Part shown: piece by piece, positions 28,398-36,987 of the stretch | How the letters are laid out: each line of letters starts with the position of its first letter | Numbering within the stretch: the stretch's first letter is position 1 | Assembly: GCA_020161355.1 (NCBI GenBank) | Contig: JAIUOF010000001.1 | Span: forward strand, 1,054,001-1,118,000 | Length of the DNA: 64,000 nt | Reading direction: 5' to 3' | DNA from: Bacteroidota bacterium | Lineage (GTDB): Bacteria; Bacteroidota; Bacteroidia; Cytophagales; Spirosomataceae | The notes under the pieces: model-generated | Databases searched by the model: none | What the model saw: the letters and a program-made list of their open reading frames with translations, nothing else | What the model was told of the DNA's origin: nothing | Program-made: the position numbers and the translations under genes

Positions 28398-29279
28398 TTA
28401 AACCTTCTTCATTTTCAGTGGCTTAAACGCTTTTATTTTACGGGAAGAATAAATTTTATCAAAGGTAATAGCCTTTAGAAACTCATAACTCCCTGCCTTA
28501 AAAATCCTGAATTCATCCTGGTCGGCGGAATTGGATTTAGAAATAGTTTTGGCGTTTTGCAGCCAGGAATAAAAATTTTTTGGTACTGGCGTAAATTCCT
28601 CATCTAAAGCAAGGTACATCAAATGAAGATGCGTATCACTCCTCGGCTGTTTGGCGTTAAATCCGGTGCGTCCCACTTCTCCTAACTTGTCTCCTGGTTT
28701 CACAATATCACCCGGTTCTACCACCACTTTGCGGTGATGGGCATAATACCATAGCCCTCCTCTTTCAAAATCATAAACCCATACATAATTGCCTCCACGA
28801 TAACTGGAGGTGTCAGACCATGCTTTTTCCGTTGCCAAAACGACACCATGACCTACTGATACAATATCAATAAACTCATTTTTACGGTCATCTATACAAT
28901 CTTGATTAGGGTCATAAATAAATATATCGTGGGCCGGGTGGCTACCATTAACTGAATAATCAAATAGATTAAAATTTCTTACATAAAACCCTCTGCCATA
29001 ACCTCCGACTGCATTTAGATTGCTACCGACCAATGGAAACACAATATTATCAATTTCGGTTTCAGGAATATGATTAGGATAATTTTCTCGCAATAACCGC
29101 ATGATATCCTGAAATTCCGCTTTGGCAGCTTCAGGTGTCAACCTTTGTGTTCGGATATCAACCAGTAGTTCTTTATAACGCTCAAAAAAGTCGTTCCCGG
29201 GACCAAACAATGGATTTATACTTGCATCGGCTTTTAAAGTAAATACTGAAAATATTACTGACAATATTAATTTCGTCAT
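28398..29279 (-). CDS. M23 family metallopeptidase
   Basis: 293 residues with signal peptide (MTKLILSVIFSVFTLKADA). LytM/M23 zinc ligands are visible: HPAHDIFI supplies His and Asp, and THLHLMY supplies the HxH pair. Between them are GGNYVWVYDF and VVEPGDIVKPGDKLGEVG. It would be a periplasmic peptidoglycan endopeptidase or a non-enzymatic activator. An in-frame ATG at 29297 adds six atypical residues; I chose 29279 for the signal peptide. Confidence 0.88.
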   Translation of the reverse strand: MTKLILSVIFSVFTLKADASINPLFGPGNDFFERYKELLVDIRTQRLTPEAAKAEFQDIMRLLRENYPNHIPETEIDNIVFPLVGSNLNAVGGYGRGFYVRNFNLFDYSVNGSHPAHDIFIYDPNQDCIDDRKNEFIDIVSVGHGVVLATEKAWSDTSSYRGGNYVWVYDFERGGLWYYAHHRKVVVEPGDIVKPGDKLGEVGRTGFNAKQPRSDTHLHLMYLALDEEFTPVPKNFYSWLQNAKTISKSNSADQDEFRIFKAGSYEFLKAITFDKIYSSRKIKAFKPLKMKKV

Positions 29280-29391
29280 AAATCGGACTTCAATCATTTA
29301 ATGCAAATATAAAGAATTAAAACCCGAGTTAAAATTTGGCCTAAATCACATGTAAAATTTAGAGAGAAAATTGAATTATTCTACTAAAAAA

Positions 29392-29422
29392 TTGATTTTC
29401 CGGCATAAATAAGGCATCTTTG
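29392..29422 (+). promoter_or_regulatory. Promoter of the GtrA gene
   Basis: TTG at 29392-29394, 20-bp spacer, then CATCTTTG at 29415-29422 (one mismatch to TAnnTTTG). A start about 20 bp downstream fits. Confidence 0.5.
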
Positions 29423-29443
29423 CATTAATCTTATAATTGACCT

Positions 29444-29935
29444 TTGAAACAAAAGATAAGAAAACATAAATCATTTTTCGGGTATTTTGCTGCAGCGGGT
29501 TCGGGAGTAATTGTCCAATATATTGTTGGGTCAATTCTTTGTATCAGAATGCTTGGAACTGCCTATGAGACAGGCGTTTCGATTGGCTACATTGCTTCTA
29601 TTCCGGTGGGATTTATTCTTACTAAAAATCTGGCTTTTTCTTCCAAAAAATCTGGCAAGACTAATTCGGAAATACTCAAATATCTTGTAGTTTTATTTTT
29701 TTCCTATATTATCACGGTTAAAGGTGCCTATTTCACTTTATTGGCACTCAAAGCAATGTTTGGCGAGTTTGAGGTTACACTTCCGATCATTGACTACAAA
29801 TTTAGCCCTATCGGTACTATCAGCCACTTTGCCGGAATGGGTTTCAGCTTTATTTTCAACTATTTCACTCACAAATTCTTCACTTTTTCGGAAACCGGAG
29901 TGAGAAACAAAATGAAAAGTATCCGAAAAAATTAA
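29444..29935 (+). CDS. GtrA family membrane protein
   Basis: 163 residues, four membrane helices, opened at TTG (no ATG nearby). The GtrA/DPMS region shows FFGYFAAAGSGVIVQYIVG, GYIASIPVGFILTKNLAF and HFAGMGFSFIFNYFTHKFF. Family members are thought to help move lipid-linked sugars across the membrane during glycan synthesis. No glycosyltransferase gene is adjacent. The last 4 bp overlap the stop of the convergent nucleoside phosphorylase gene. Confidence 0.85.
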   Translation: MKQKIRKHKSFFGYFAAAGSGVIVQYIVGSILCIRMLGTAYETGVSIGYIASIPVGFILTKNLAFSSKKSGKTNSEILKYLVVLFFSYIITVKGAYFTLLALKAMFGEFEVTLPIIDYKFSPIGTISHFAGMGFSFIFNYFTHKFFTFSETGVRNKMKSIRKN

Positions 29936-30753
29936 AGATTTCTTTTAATCAGTTCTTTAAAAATCAGGGTCATTTTAGGCTCTGCTATGGCTGCCGCTGC
30001 CAGTATCTTTGACAGTTCGGCTTTTTTCAAAGTTTCAGGAATACACATATCGGTAATTACGCTCATCCCAAATACTTTAAGATTGAGTTGGCGTGCCATC
30101 ATCACTTCAGGAATGGTACTCATACCCACTGCATCCGCACCCAACATTCTGAGCATACGGTACTCGGCTTTGGTTTCGAGTTGTGGCCCGGTTACACTCA
30201 CATACACACCCTGATGCACTCCCTCTATCTGAAGTTCATTTGCAATCGAAATAGCAGCAGCTATTAATTCCTGGTCATACGGCTCGCTCATATCCGGAAA
30301 GCGGTCGCCTCCAAAATTATGCTTTCCTCTCAGCGGATTATCAGGCAAAAACTGCGAAATGTGGTCATTGATAATCATCAGGCTACTTTCTGAAAAAGCA
30401 GGATTTAGCCCACCTGCGGCATTGGATACCAGCATGGTCTGAATACCCAGAGCATGCATAACACGCACCGGAAAGCTGATCTGAGCCATATTGTAGCCTT
30501 CATAGTAGTGAAACCTACCCTGCATACACACCACAGGCCTGGAAGCTATATAGCCAAAAATTAGCCGGGACTGGTGAAATTCTACGGTGGCCTCCACGAA
30601 ACCGGGGATTTGTTGGTATGGAAATACATGCAAAACCTCTATTTCATCTGCCAGTTTGCTCAATCCGGTACCAAGTATGATTCCGGTCTGGGGTAAAAAA
30701 TCTCCGGTTTGAGATTTAAGAAATTCTACAGCTTTGATGAGTTGGGTTTCCAT
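29932..30753 (-). CDS. Purine-nucleoside phosphorylase
   Basis: 273 residues of the trimeric PNP class: GIILGTGLSKLAD (phosphate loop), VVCMQGRFHYYEGY, SNAAGGLNP and GPQLETKAEYRMLRMLGADAVGMS. Purine nucleoside plus phosphate gives base plus ribose 1-phosphate. I chose ATG 30753; the upstream extension runs into the rpmB terminator and is not conserved-looking. It converges with the GtrA gene. Confidence 0.92.
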   Translation of the reverse strand: METQLIKAVEFLKSQTGDFLPQTGIILGTGLSKLADEIEVLHVFPYQQIPGFVEATVEFHQSRLIFGYIASRPVVCMQGRFHYYEGYNMAQISFPVRVMHALGIQTMLVSNAAGGLNPAFSESSLMIINDHISQFLPDNPLRGKHNFGGDRFPDMSEPYDQELIAAAISIANELQIEGVHQGVYVSVTGPQLETKAEYRMLRMLGADAVGMSTIPEVMMARQLNLKVFGMSVITDMCIPETLKKAELSKILAAAAIAEPKMTLIFKELIKRNL

Positions 30754-30760
30754 TTTGTAC

Positions 30761-30803
30761 AAAAAAAAAGATTGAATTTCGGGTATAAGCCCAAAATCCA
30801 ATC
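30761..30803 (-). terminator. Terminator after rpmB
   Basis: Minus-strand arms GATTG, ATTT, GGG pair with CCC, AAAT, CAATC around a six-base loop, with two symmetric mismatches, followed by nine T residues. It separates rpmB from the phosphorylase gene. Confidence 0.75.
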
Positions 30804-30825
30804 CTAAAAACTAAAATCTTTTTTA

Positions 30826-31065
30826 TTAAAGAGACAACGTGCCTTTACGAGCAGCTTTCAGAATAGTAGCTTCCAAACCATTTTTGTTGATGGTACGGAT
30901 TACACTAGTAGCCACTTTCAATTCTACCCACACGCCTTCAGACTCAAGGAAAAATTTCTTGGTTTTTAGGTTAGGATAAAACTTACGTTTCACTCTGTTG
31001 TTGGCGTGCGAAACGTGGTTACCTGAACTGGTTCTCTTTCCGCTTATTTGACAAACCTTTGACAT
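30826..31065 (-). CDS. rpmB: 50S ribosomal protein L28
   Basis: 79 residues starting MSKVCQISGKRTSSGNHVSH, with ANNRVKRKFYPNLK and a basic C-terminus; full length for L28. It binds 23S rRNA in the large subunit. I used ATG 31065; an in-frame start three codons upstream is less likely. A GATATTTG element (one of eight positions off, 31134-31141) probably serves as its -7 box. rpmG, a frequent partner, is not adjacent here. Confidence 0.95.
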   Translation of the reverse strand: MSKVCQISGKRTSSGNHVSHANNRVKRKFYPNLKTKKFFLESEGVWVELKVATSVIRTINKNGLEATILKAARKGTLSL

Positions 31066-31184
31066 GATTAACAAATATTATTTATTTAATAAAAATCTTC
31101 GATACTGAGTATTCGATTCACCTAATTGGGCTGCAAATATCCGAATTTTTCCTGAAATAAAAAAACTTGAATTAAGAATTTATC

Positions 31185-31325
31185 TCAATAAGGGCAATTT
31201 CTGCAATTATTTTTACAACAATACCCTCTTTTGAGATGATATTCCCGTGTGAACACCATCAGACCGTTGGCATCGAAGTAATAATCGAGACCTTCTTTGA
31301 GCTTATTTTCTGGTTTGTTTTTCAA
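31185..31325 (-). CDS. DUF5522 small Cys-rich protein
   Basis: A 46-residue ORF read between rpmB and the Lrp gene. It contains EGLDYYFDANGLMVFT, YHLKRGYCCKNNC and ends CRNCPY. Four Cys in CC...C..C form a probable metal site; the GYCCKNNCRNCPY tail is the hallmark of DUF5522. The start is a TTG at 31325; no ATG is in frame before an upstream TAG. The codons are used coherently, which favours a real gene. Function unknown. Confidence 0.7.
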   Translation of the reverse strand: MKNKPENKLKEGLDYYFDANGLMVFTREYHLKRGYCCKNNCRNCPY

Positions 31326-31442
31326 GAGAAAGGAGGTTTTGAGATGCTAAATACTTTATGCTTAAGTAAGGTTGGGTTTAATATTGAAAAAAAATAAACT
31401 CTGAGATTCCTTATGTTTACCAAAGCATTAAGAAAAGTTTTT

Positions 31443-31907
31443 TCAATCAATCGGAACCTCGGTGGACCATTTTACTTCTGTCATGACAAACATCGACTGG
31501 GCGTTTTGTATGTTTTCAAGAGCTGCCAGTTTGTTGACCATAAAGTTTTGATAGGCATTCATGTCTTTTACGATGACTCTCAACAGATAGTCAAAATTCC
31601 CGGCGATATAATAACACTCCACCACTTCCTTGAACTTCACCACTTCCCGCTCAAATTCCTGCAAAAAAGGCTTGGTATGTTCTCTCAGCTGCACATTGCA
31701 ATAAGCCAAAAGGGGTTTTTCGAGCTTTTCTTTGTTAAGCAATGCCACGTAATTATCAATTATACCTTCCCGCTCCATGCGTTTGATACGCTCATATATG
31801 GGTGTCTGCGAGAGACCCAGATCATAGGAAAGCTCTTTGGTGGTGATACGACTGTTTTTTTGGATGGTATCCAGGATTTTTTTGTCGATATCGTCTAATT
31901 CTACCAT
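31443..31907 (-). CDS. Lrp/AsnC family transcriptional regulator
   Basis: 154 residues. An AsnC-type winged helix (LDDIDKKILDTIQKNSRIT, TPIYERIKRMEREGII) is followed by the RAM ligand domain (VVECYYIAGNFDYLLRVI). It starts 6 bp after the radA stop on the same strand, so it is probably in the radA transcript. It is a paralogue of the Lrp gene at 60713. Target unknown. Confidence 0.9.
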   Translation of the reverse strand: MVELDDIDKKILDTIQKNSRITTKELSYDLGLSQTPIYERIKRMEREGIIDNYVALLNKEKLEKPLLAYCNVQLREHTKPFLQEFEREVVKFKEVVECYYIAGNFDYLLRVIVKDMNAYQNFMVNKLAALENIQNAQSMFVMTEVKWSTEVPID

Positions 31908-31913
31908 GATTTT

Positions 31914-33287
31914 TTATCCAAATAATTCAGAAAAAACTTCTTCTAGTTTACTCACTGCCAGTATTTTAATCTTAAAATCTTCAGGTTTTATGCTTTTCAG
32001 ATGATTTTTGGCAATAAATATTTTCTCATAACCCAGCTTGGCCGCTTCCGAAATCCGGCTTTCAATGCGGTTTACCGGCCTCACTTCTCCACCAAGACCC
32101 ACTTCGGCTGCAAAACTATAGGAATGACTCACCGGCAAGTCTTCATAAGATGACACAATAGACACACACACTGCCAAATCTATAGCAGGATCCTCCACTT
32201 TGAGCCCACCGGCCACATTGAGAAATACATCCTGGGTACCCAGTCTGAAACCGCCCCTTTTTTCCAAAACCGCCAACAGCATCTGCAATCTGCGGGGGTC
32301 AAATCCATTGCTCGACCGCTGAGGCGTACCGTAAGAAGTAGTACTCACCAGCGATTGAATTTCAATCTGTAATGGCCTGTTGCCCTCAATCATGGCTGCA
32401 ATGGCCACACCTGAAAGACTCTCCGATTTCTCTGAAATCAGGATCTCTGATGGATTAGTAACTTGTCGTAATCCTGAACTCAGCATTTCGTAAATCCCTA
32501 ATTCTGAACTATTTCCAAAACGATTTTTGGTCGTCCTCAAAATACGGTAAGTCATATACTGGTCACCCTCAAACTGCAAAACGGTATCGACAATATGCTC
32601 CAATACTTTCGGCCCGGCTAATGAACCATCTTTGGTGATATGGCCGATCATAATCACCGGCACGTCAGATTCTTTGGCATATTTCATGATTTCGGCTGCA
32701 CATTCCTTCACCTGAGAAACACTTCCGGCACCACTTTCGATGAGGGGCGAAACGAGTGTCTGGATGGAATCGATGATGACAACATCCGGTTCAACTTGTT
32801 CTATTTGTTTGAAAATCAAATCGGTAGAGGTTTCCGTCAGGACATAACATCTCGGATTGGAGTATGGTATCCTTTCAGCCCGCATTTTTATTTGCTGTTC
32901 GCTTTCTTCCCCCGAAACATACAATACAATATAATCTTTGAGGCTCAATGCCAGTTGCAGCATCAAAGTGGATTTCCCGATACCCGGCTCCCCTCCTACC
33001 AAGGTGAGTGACCCCGGCACAAGTCCACCCCCTAAAACACGGTTAAACTCCTCATCTTCAGTGATGATTCTATATTTTTCAGCTTTATTGATTTCAGAAA
33101 TAAGTCTGGGTTTGGAAGCAGTTTTAGAAGAAGAACCAAACCGCCAGCTGCCTTTTTCGGGTTCGTCTTTGGCCAAAAGTTCTTCGACCATGGTGTTCCA
33201 TTCGTTGCATGAGGGGCATCGGCCCAGCCATTTTGGTGAATTATAGCCACAACTTTGACAGAAATAAGCCGATTTAAGCTTAGCCAT
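31914..33287 (-). CDS. radA: DNA repair protein RadA
   Basis: 457 residues. N-terminal zinc finger CQSCGYNSPKWLGRCPSC; RecA-like core with Walker A GGEPGIGKST; the RadA-specific KNRFG motif (TTKNRFGNSSELG); C-terminal Lon-like domain with QTSLVS-type region and VNRIESRISEAAKLG. RadA drives branch migration of recombination intermediates. Length is normal for the family. An Lrp gene follows in the same direction. Confidence 0.95.
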   Translation of the reverse strand: MAKLKSAYFCQSCGYNSPKWLGRCPSCNEWNTMVEELLAKDEPEKGSWRFGSSSKTASKPRLISEINKAEKYRIITEDEEFNRVLGGGLVPGSLTLVGGEPGIGKSTLMLQLALSLKDYIVLYVSGEESEQQIKMRAERIPYSNPRCYVLTETSTDLIFKQIEQVEPDVVIIDSIQTLVSPLIESGAGSVSQVKECAAEIMKYAKESDVPVIMIGHITKDGSLAGPKVLEHIVDTVLQFEGDQYMTYRILRTTKNRFGNSSELGIYEMLSSGLRQVTNPSEILISEKSESLSGVAIAAMIEGNRPLQIEIQSLVSTTSYGTPQRSSNGFDPRRLQMLLAVLEKRGGFRLGTQDVFLNVAGGLKVEDPAIDLAVCVSIVSSYEDLPVSHSYSFAAEVGLGGEVRPVNRIESRISEAAKLGYEKIFIAKNHLKSIKPEDFKIKILAVSKLEEVFSELFG

Positions 33288-33376
33288 TTTGTTAAGAACT
33301 CGTTAATTTTGTACTAATAACTCGCAATATACGTTAGTAACACGAATCTAAAAATTAATTATCAATTTCAAATTTT

Positions 33377-33997
33377 ATGAAAAAAGCTATTTTGATTTTG
33401 GCAGCCATTTGTATCTCAAATTTGTCAATGGCCCAGTTTACTTTAGGAATCAAAGGAGGAATCAACTTCTCAAATATGGTAACCGATGCAGGCTCTTTCA
33501 GCCAGAATATCAAGGAAAGTAAAGAAACAAAAACCGGATATTCTTTTGGTGTTTACAGCCGTATTGGTAAAAAGTTGTACCTGCAACCCGAGGTTTTATT
33601 TGCCACAAAAGGAGGAAAAGTTGATTTTGTACCAATAGGAGGAGGTAGTCCCGTAACTGTGGATATCAAAACCAATAATATTGATATTCCTGTTTTGATT
33701 GGTTATAAACTTTTCAACAGAATCAGAATCAATGCTGGTCCGGTGGCCTCTATTAAAATCAGTGAAGACCAGAAGTTTTTAGATGAACTCAAAAAAGTAA
33801 CCAACGATGTGGATGCGGCTTTTGAAAAGGCAACCTTCGGATATCAGGCCGGTGTGGGCATTAAACTTTTGGGTTTTGAAATTGACCTAAGAAATGAGGG
33901 TAGTTTGAGTAGTATTTCTTCTGATAAATTTAGTGACCCCAAATTCAGCCAAAGATTAAACGGCTGGCAACTTACCATTGGACATAAGATTTTGTAA
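33377..33997 (+). CDS. PorT-like outer-membrane beta-barrel protein
   Basis: 206 residues with signal peptide (MKKAILILAAICISNLSMAQ). Mature strands: FTLGIKGGINFSNMV, GYSFGVYSRIGKKLYLQPEVLF and a closing KFSQRLNGWQLTIGHKIL. This is the outer-membrane beta-barrel/PorT-like family (OmpX-like, eight strands). Function unknown. A strong hairpin terminator follows. Confidence 0.85.
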   Translation: MKKAILILAAICISNLSMAQFTLGIKGGINFSNMVTDAGSFSQNIKESKETKTGYSFGVYSRIGKKLYLQPEVLFATKGGKVDFVPIGGGSPVTVDIKTNNIDIPVLIGYKLFNRIRINAGPVASIKISEDQKFLDELKKVTNDVDAAFEKATFGYQAGVGIKLLGFEIDLRNEGSLSSISSDKFSDPKFSQRLNGWQLTIGHKIL

Positions 33998-34013
33998 TTG
34001 TAAAAGGTGATTT

Positions 34014-34044
34014 AAAAGAGTCTCAGTGATGAGGCTCTTTTTTT
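34014..34044 (+). terminator. Terminator of the beta-barrel gene
   Basis: AAAAGAG-T-CTC pairs with GAG-G-CTCTTTT around AGTGAT, followed by a T-tract. Confidence 0.75.
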
Positions 34045-34134
34045 GTGTCATTTCATACTCAAAAAAGAAATCTGGTCTGAAAATTGCTTGATAACAAGCA
34101 ATATAGGATTGTCAGGAAAGCACATAAATTGAGT

Positions 34135-34566
34135 ATGATTAAAACATTTACCTTATTATTCATAGGGTTGAGTTCACTTTTTTCGGTTATTGTAAATAAA
34201 CCATTTTCAAAACAAAAGCCATCGAATTACCCCTCAGATACCAGCAAGCTCTATTATTATTCTTTTTTGGAAGACAAGGTCATTGACTTAAAAAACAAGA
34301 ATCAGGAAGGTTTTTTGGAAAAAATAGAAGTGAGTCAGGGGGCCAAAGTGGTTTTGGAGGCACCTGTTTATTTTACCCGGGCAATTTATTTTTGGGAAGG
34401 GCCCGAGGGATTTAGGTCGTATCTACCAAAAGTTGAAATTGACCAGATTGCTTTGAGTCAGGCAGGCGTGTATTCGGTGTTAATAAGAAATGCAAAAGGC
34501 ACCGTAAATGGAAGGATAGAAGTTAAAGTGAATACACTGCCAGAAACAGACAGGAAGAATCATTGA
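34135..34566 (+). CDS. Secreted or membrane-anchored protein, unknown
   Basis: 143 residues with a hydrophobic N-terminus (MIKTFTLLFIGLSSLFSVIV). The rest reads like one immunoglobulin-like sandwich: VSQGAKVVLEAPVYF, IYFWEGPEGF, SQAGVYSVLIRNAKGTVNG. This is the G-x-Y-x-V strand pattern of Ig-like domains. I do not recognise a family. ATG 34135 was chosen for the signal; the frame is open 51 bp further upstream. It is 59 bp upstream of the HExxH mini-protein, so the two may be co-transcribed. Confidence 0.55.
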   Translation: MIKTFTLLFIGLSSLFSVIVNKPFSKQKPSNYPSDTSKLYYYSFLEDKVIDLKNKNQEGFLEKIEVSQGAKVVLEAPVYFTRAIYFWEGPEGFRSYLPKVEIDQIALSQAGVYSVLIRNAKGTVNGRIEVKVNTLPETDRKNH

Positions 34567-34625
34567 AATCCATCATATTTCTGAACAAGCCTGAATTTTA
34601 ATTATTTTTGGGCAAAAAAAGAAAA

Positions 34626-34940
34626 ATGATTCTGATTAAAGGTGTTAAACTACCCAAGATTGCCGGCATAGCTTTATGGCCTTTCGTGGTGGTAAGACCC
34701 AAAAATCCATCCAAAACTATCATTTTTCATGAGCGAATTCACCTCAGACAACAGCTCGAAATGCTGATTTTACCTTTTTACCTTTGGTATATAACCGAAT
34801 GGCTCCTAAGATTTATACAATTCCGAAACCTGCATCAAGCTTACATGCATATCAGCTTCGAGAAAGAAGCCTATCAAAATGAAAGCAATGATGATTTCCT
34901 GAATATCAGGCCTTTCTGGAATTTTTTGAGGTATATCTGA
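34626..34940 (+). CDS. Small HExxH metallopeptidase-like protein
   Basis: 104 residues. Contains FHERIHLRQQLEML, an HExxH zinc motif, followed by a hydrophobic helix (LPFYLWYITEWLLRFI) and a downstream FEKEAYQNE, which could supply a third, Glu, ligand as in gluzincins. It lacks a signal peptide. The ATG at 34626 is used; a TTG at 34608 adds only basic residues. Function unknown; too small for known M48/M56 peptidases. Confidence 0.65.
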   Translation: MILIKGVKLPKIAGIALWPFVVVRPKNPSKTIIFHERIHLRQQLEMLILPFYLWYITEWLLRFIQFRNLHQAYMHISFEKEAYQNESNDDFLNIRPFWNFLRYI

Positions 34941-34968
34941 TATTACTCAAAATCCAGGATTACCCATT

Positions 34969-36339
34969 TCATATCGTCTTTGAAAACATCTTTTCACCAA
35001 TATTTTTTAGGTCAAGATATTGATCAAAGGCCATACTTATATTTCTCACAAAGGCCCTTTCGGTTACTTTAAAGCCATTTTCGGTTCTGATCAAAATCTC
35101 ATCTTCTTCAAATCCCTTAAGATTTTTTTCAATTTCCTCAAAATCAATCAATTGCATGTCAGTTTCCTTCCATTCTGTATGCAGGTTACACATGATATTC
35201 AGGATTTGTCTCCTCACAAAAAGGTCAGTTTCCGATAGCAAATGGCCTTTTTCTACAGGCAAGTTTCCTGAAAAGACCATTTCTTTGTATTTTTCTACAT
35301 CTTTGGCATTTTGACCAAATGCTCCCCATAAATCACTGATTGAAGAAGCCCCCAAACCAATCATGGCCTTGGCAGACTGGGTGGTGTAACCCATAAAATT
35401 ACGGTGCAGGGTGTCATTTTTCATGGCTTCGAATAATTCGTCTCCCGGTAATGCAAAGTGATCCATTCCTACCTCAGAGTAGCCGGCGTTTTCGAAAAGT
35501 TCAAGCCCTAGTTCGTATAATTCTCTTTTTTTCTCTGGTGTCGGTAAATCAGCTTCATCAAATCCCCGCTGTCCTACGCCCTTGATCCAGGGCACATGAG
35601 CATAAGAATAAAATGCGATCCGCTCAGGATGTAACTCGAGCGTCTTTTTTATAGTATCTTCGATAGAACTTAACTGCTGGAATGGCAATCCAAAAACCAA
35701 ATCATGGCTGATACTGGTGTAGCCTATTTCCCGTGCCCATTGAGTAACATTTTTTACGGCTTCAAAGGGCTGTATCCTATGGATGGCCTTTTGTACAACG
35801 GGGTCATAATCCTGCACGCCGAAACTCACCCGCCTGAATCCTACTTCATATAGGTTTTTGAGATGCTCAAAAGTGGTATTATTGGGATGTCCCTCAAAGC
35901 TAAAAGCATGTTCGGGTGCTACTGTCGAGCTTTCAAGAATACCATCAATCAGCCTTTTAAGGTTCTCGGGTGAGAAAAAACTGGGTGTACCACCCCCCAA
36001 ATGGATTTCCTTTATTATTGGCTTTATTTTGAGGATATCGAGATACATTTTCCATTCTATCAGCAAGGCATCGATATAACTATCTTCCACACTATGATTT
36101 TTGGTGATGCGTTTGTGGCAGGCACAAAAAGTGCAAAGGCTCTCACAATAAGGGAGATGTATATAAATACTCAGGCCATTTTCAGAGATTTCTTCTTTCC
36201 CAAATGTGGCAAGGCTTTTTTTCCAAACTTCAACATTAAAATTGGCCACATCCCAGAACGGTACAGTTGGATAACTGGTGTATCTTGGTCCGGCCACATT
36301 ATACTTTCCAATCAAATATTCCTTTCTGCTCAAACTCAT
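34969..36339 (-). CDS. hemN: Oxygen-independent coproporphyrinogen III oxidase
   Basis: 456 residues. Radical-SAM cluster motif CxxxCxxC at Cys65, Cys69 and Cys72 followed by a Cys at 74 (YCESLCTFCAC). Other motifs: LGGGTPSFFSP, SFGVQDYDP, GLPFQQ, and the C-terminal HemN domain. It decarboxylates coproporphyrinogen III to protoporphyrinogen IX without O2, in the cytoplasm. Single gene with a TAATTTTG promoter element 18 bp upstream of the start. Confidence 0.93.
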   Translation of the reverse strand: MSLSRKEYLIGKYNVAGPRYTSYPTVPFWDVANFNVEVWKKSLATFGKEEISENGLSIYIHLPYCESLCTFCACHKRITKNHSVEDSYIDALLIEWKMYLDILKIKPIIKEIHLGGGTPSFFSPENLKRLIDGILESSTVAPEHAFSFEGHPNNTTFEHLKNLYEVGFRRVSFGVQDYDPVVQKAIHRIQPFEAVKNVTQWAREIGYTSISHDLVFGLPFQQLSSIEDTIKKTLELHPERIAFYSYAHVPWIKGVGQRGFDEADLPTPEKKRELYELGLELFENAGYSEVGMDHFALPGDELFEAMKNDTLHRNFMGYTTQSAKAMIGLGASSISDLWGAFGQNAKDVEKYKEMVFSGNLPVEKGHLLSETDLFVRRQILNIMCNLHTEWKETDMQLIDFEEIEKNLKGFEEDEILIRTENGFKVTERAFVRNISMAFDQYLDLKNIGEKMFSKTI

Positions 36340-36356
36340 CTTTGCATATTTTTTTA

Positions 36357-36364
36357 CAAAATTA
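36357..36364 (-). promoter_or_regulatory. -7 element of hemN
   Basis: Minus-strand TAATTTTG, exact TAnnTTTG match, 17 bp before the hemN start. I saw no clear -33 box. Confidence 0.45.
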
Positions 36365-36509
36365 CCTTGCGAATTGGTTTTATTACATGATTTTGTGAGA
36401 TTTCAATACTAAAAGAACATTTCTGTTTAATTTTACTGAAAAATCATTTCCTTTGTTATTATGAGGAGGAGTTGATTTACTTAAAAGTCCTATTGAAATA
36501 TTAATTTTT

Positions 36510-36932
36510 ATGAAAATTCTAATCATCAATGGCCCCAATCTCAATCTGTTGGGAAAAAGGGAGCCTGAAATATACGGAAGTCAGTCGTTTGAAGATTATT
36601 TTGAGATTCTGAAAAAGAAATTTTCTGAAATCAATCTTGAGTATTTTCAATCTAATCATGAAGGAGAAATTATTGATAAAATTCATGAAGTGGGCTTTAG
36701 TTATGATGGTATTGTGCTTAATGCCGGCGGTTTGACTCATACATCGGTTAGCCTGGCTGATGCCATTGGCGGAGTAAAAACGCCCGTGGTAGAAGTTCAT
36801 ATTTCCAACATTCACGCACGCGAGGAATTCAGAAAACATTCCTTCCTGACTCCAAAATGCAAGGGGATTATTGCAGGGCTGGGAATTGAAGGCTATTCGC
36901 TTGCCGTTCAATGGTTTGTGAGTAAAAAATAA
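36510..36932 (+). CDS. aroQ: Type II 3-dehydroquinate dehydratase
   Basis: 140 residues, usual AroQ length. Motifs: [18 protein letters not shown] (catalytic Tyr in the flexible loop), [27 protein letters not shown] and [14 protein letters not shown] (catalytic His). It dehydrates 3-dehydroquinate to 3-dehydroshikimate in the shikimate pathway. It stands alone, with a bidirectional terminator after it. Confidence 0.95.
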   Translation: MKILIINGPNLNLLGKREPEIYGSQSFEDYFEILKKKFSEINLEYFQSNHEGEIIDKIHEVGFSYDGIVLNAGGLTHTSVSLADAIGGVKTPVVEVHISNIHAREEFRKHSFLTPKCKGIIAGLGIEGYSLAVQWFVSKK

Positions 36933-36954
36933 ATCTTGAAATTATGTAAAAATG

Positions 36955-36984
36955 AAAAAGCCGGATTTTGATGTCCGGCTTTTT
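36955..36984. terminator. Bidirectional terminator
   Basis: AAAAAGCCGGA and TCCGGCTTTTT arms around an 8-base loop, with A and T tracts on both sides; shared by aroQ (+) and the TlpA-like gene (-). Confidence 0.85.
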
Positions 36985-36987
36985 GTT

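Noticed and set aside
31331..31397. 17-codon plus-strand ORF behind a strong AGGAGG site
   Set aside because: Lies antisense to the upstream part of the DUF5522 gene, is very short, and Bacteroidota rely little on such sites.
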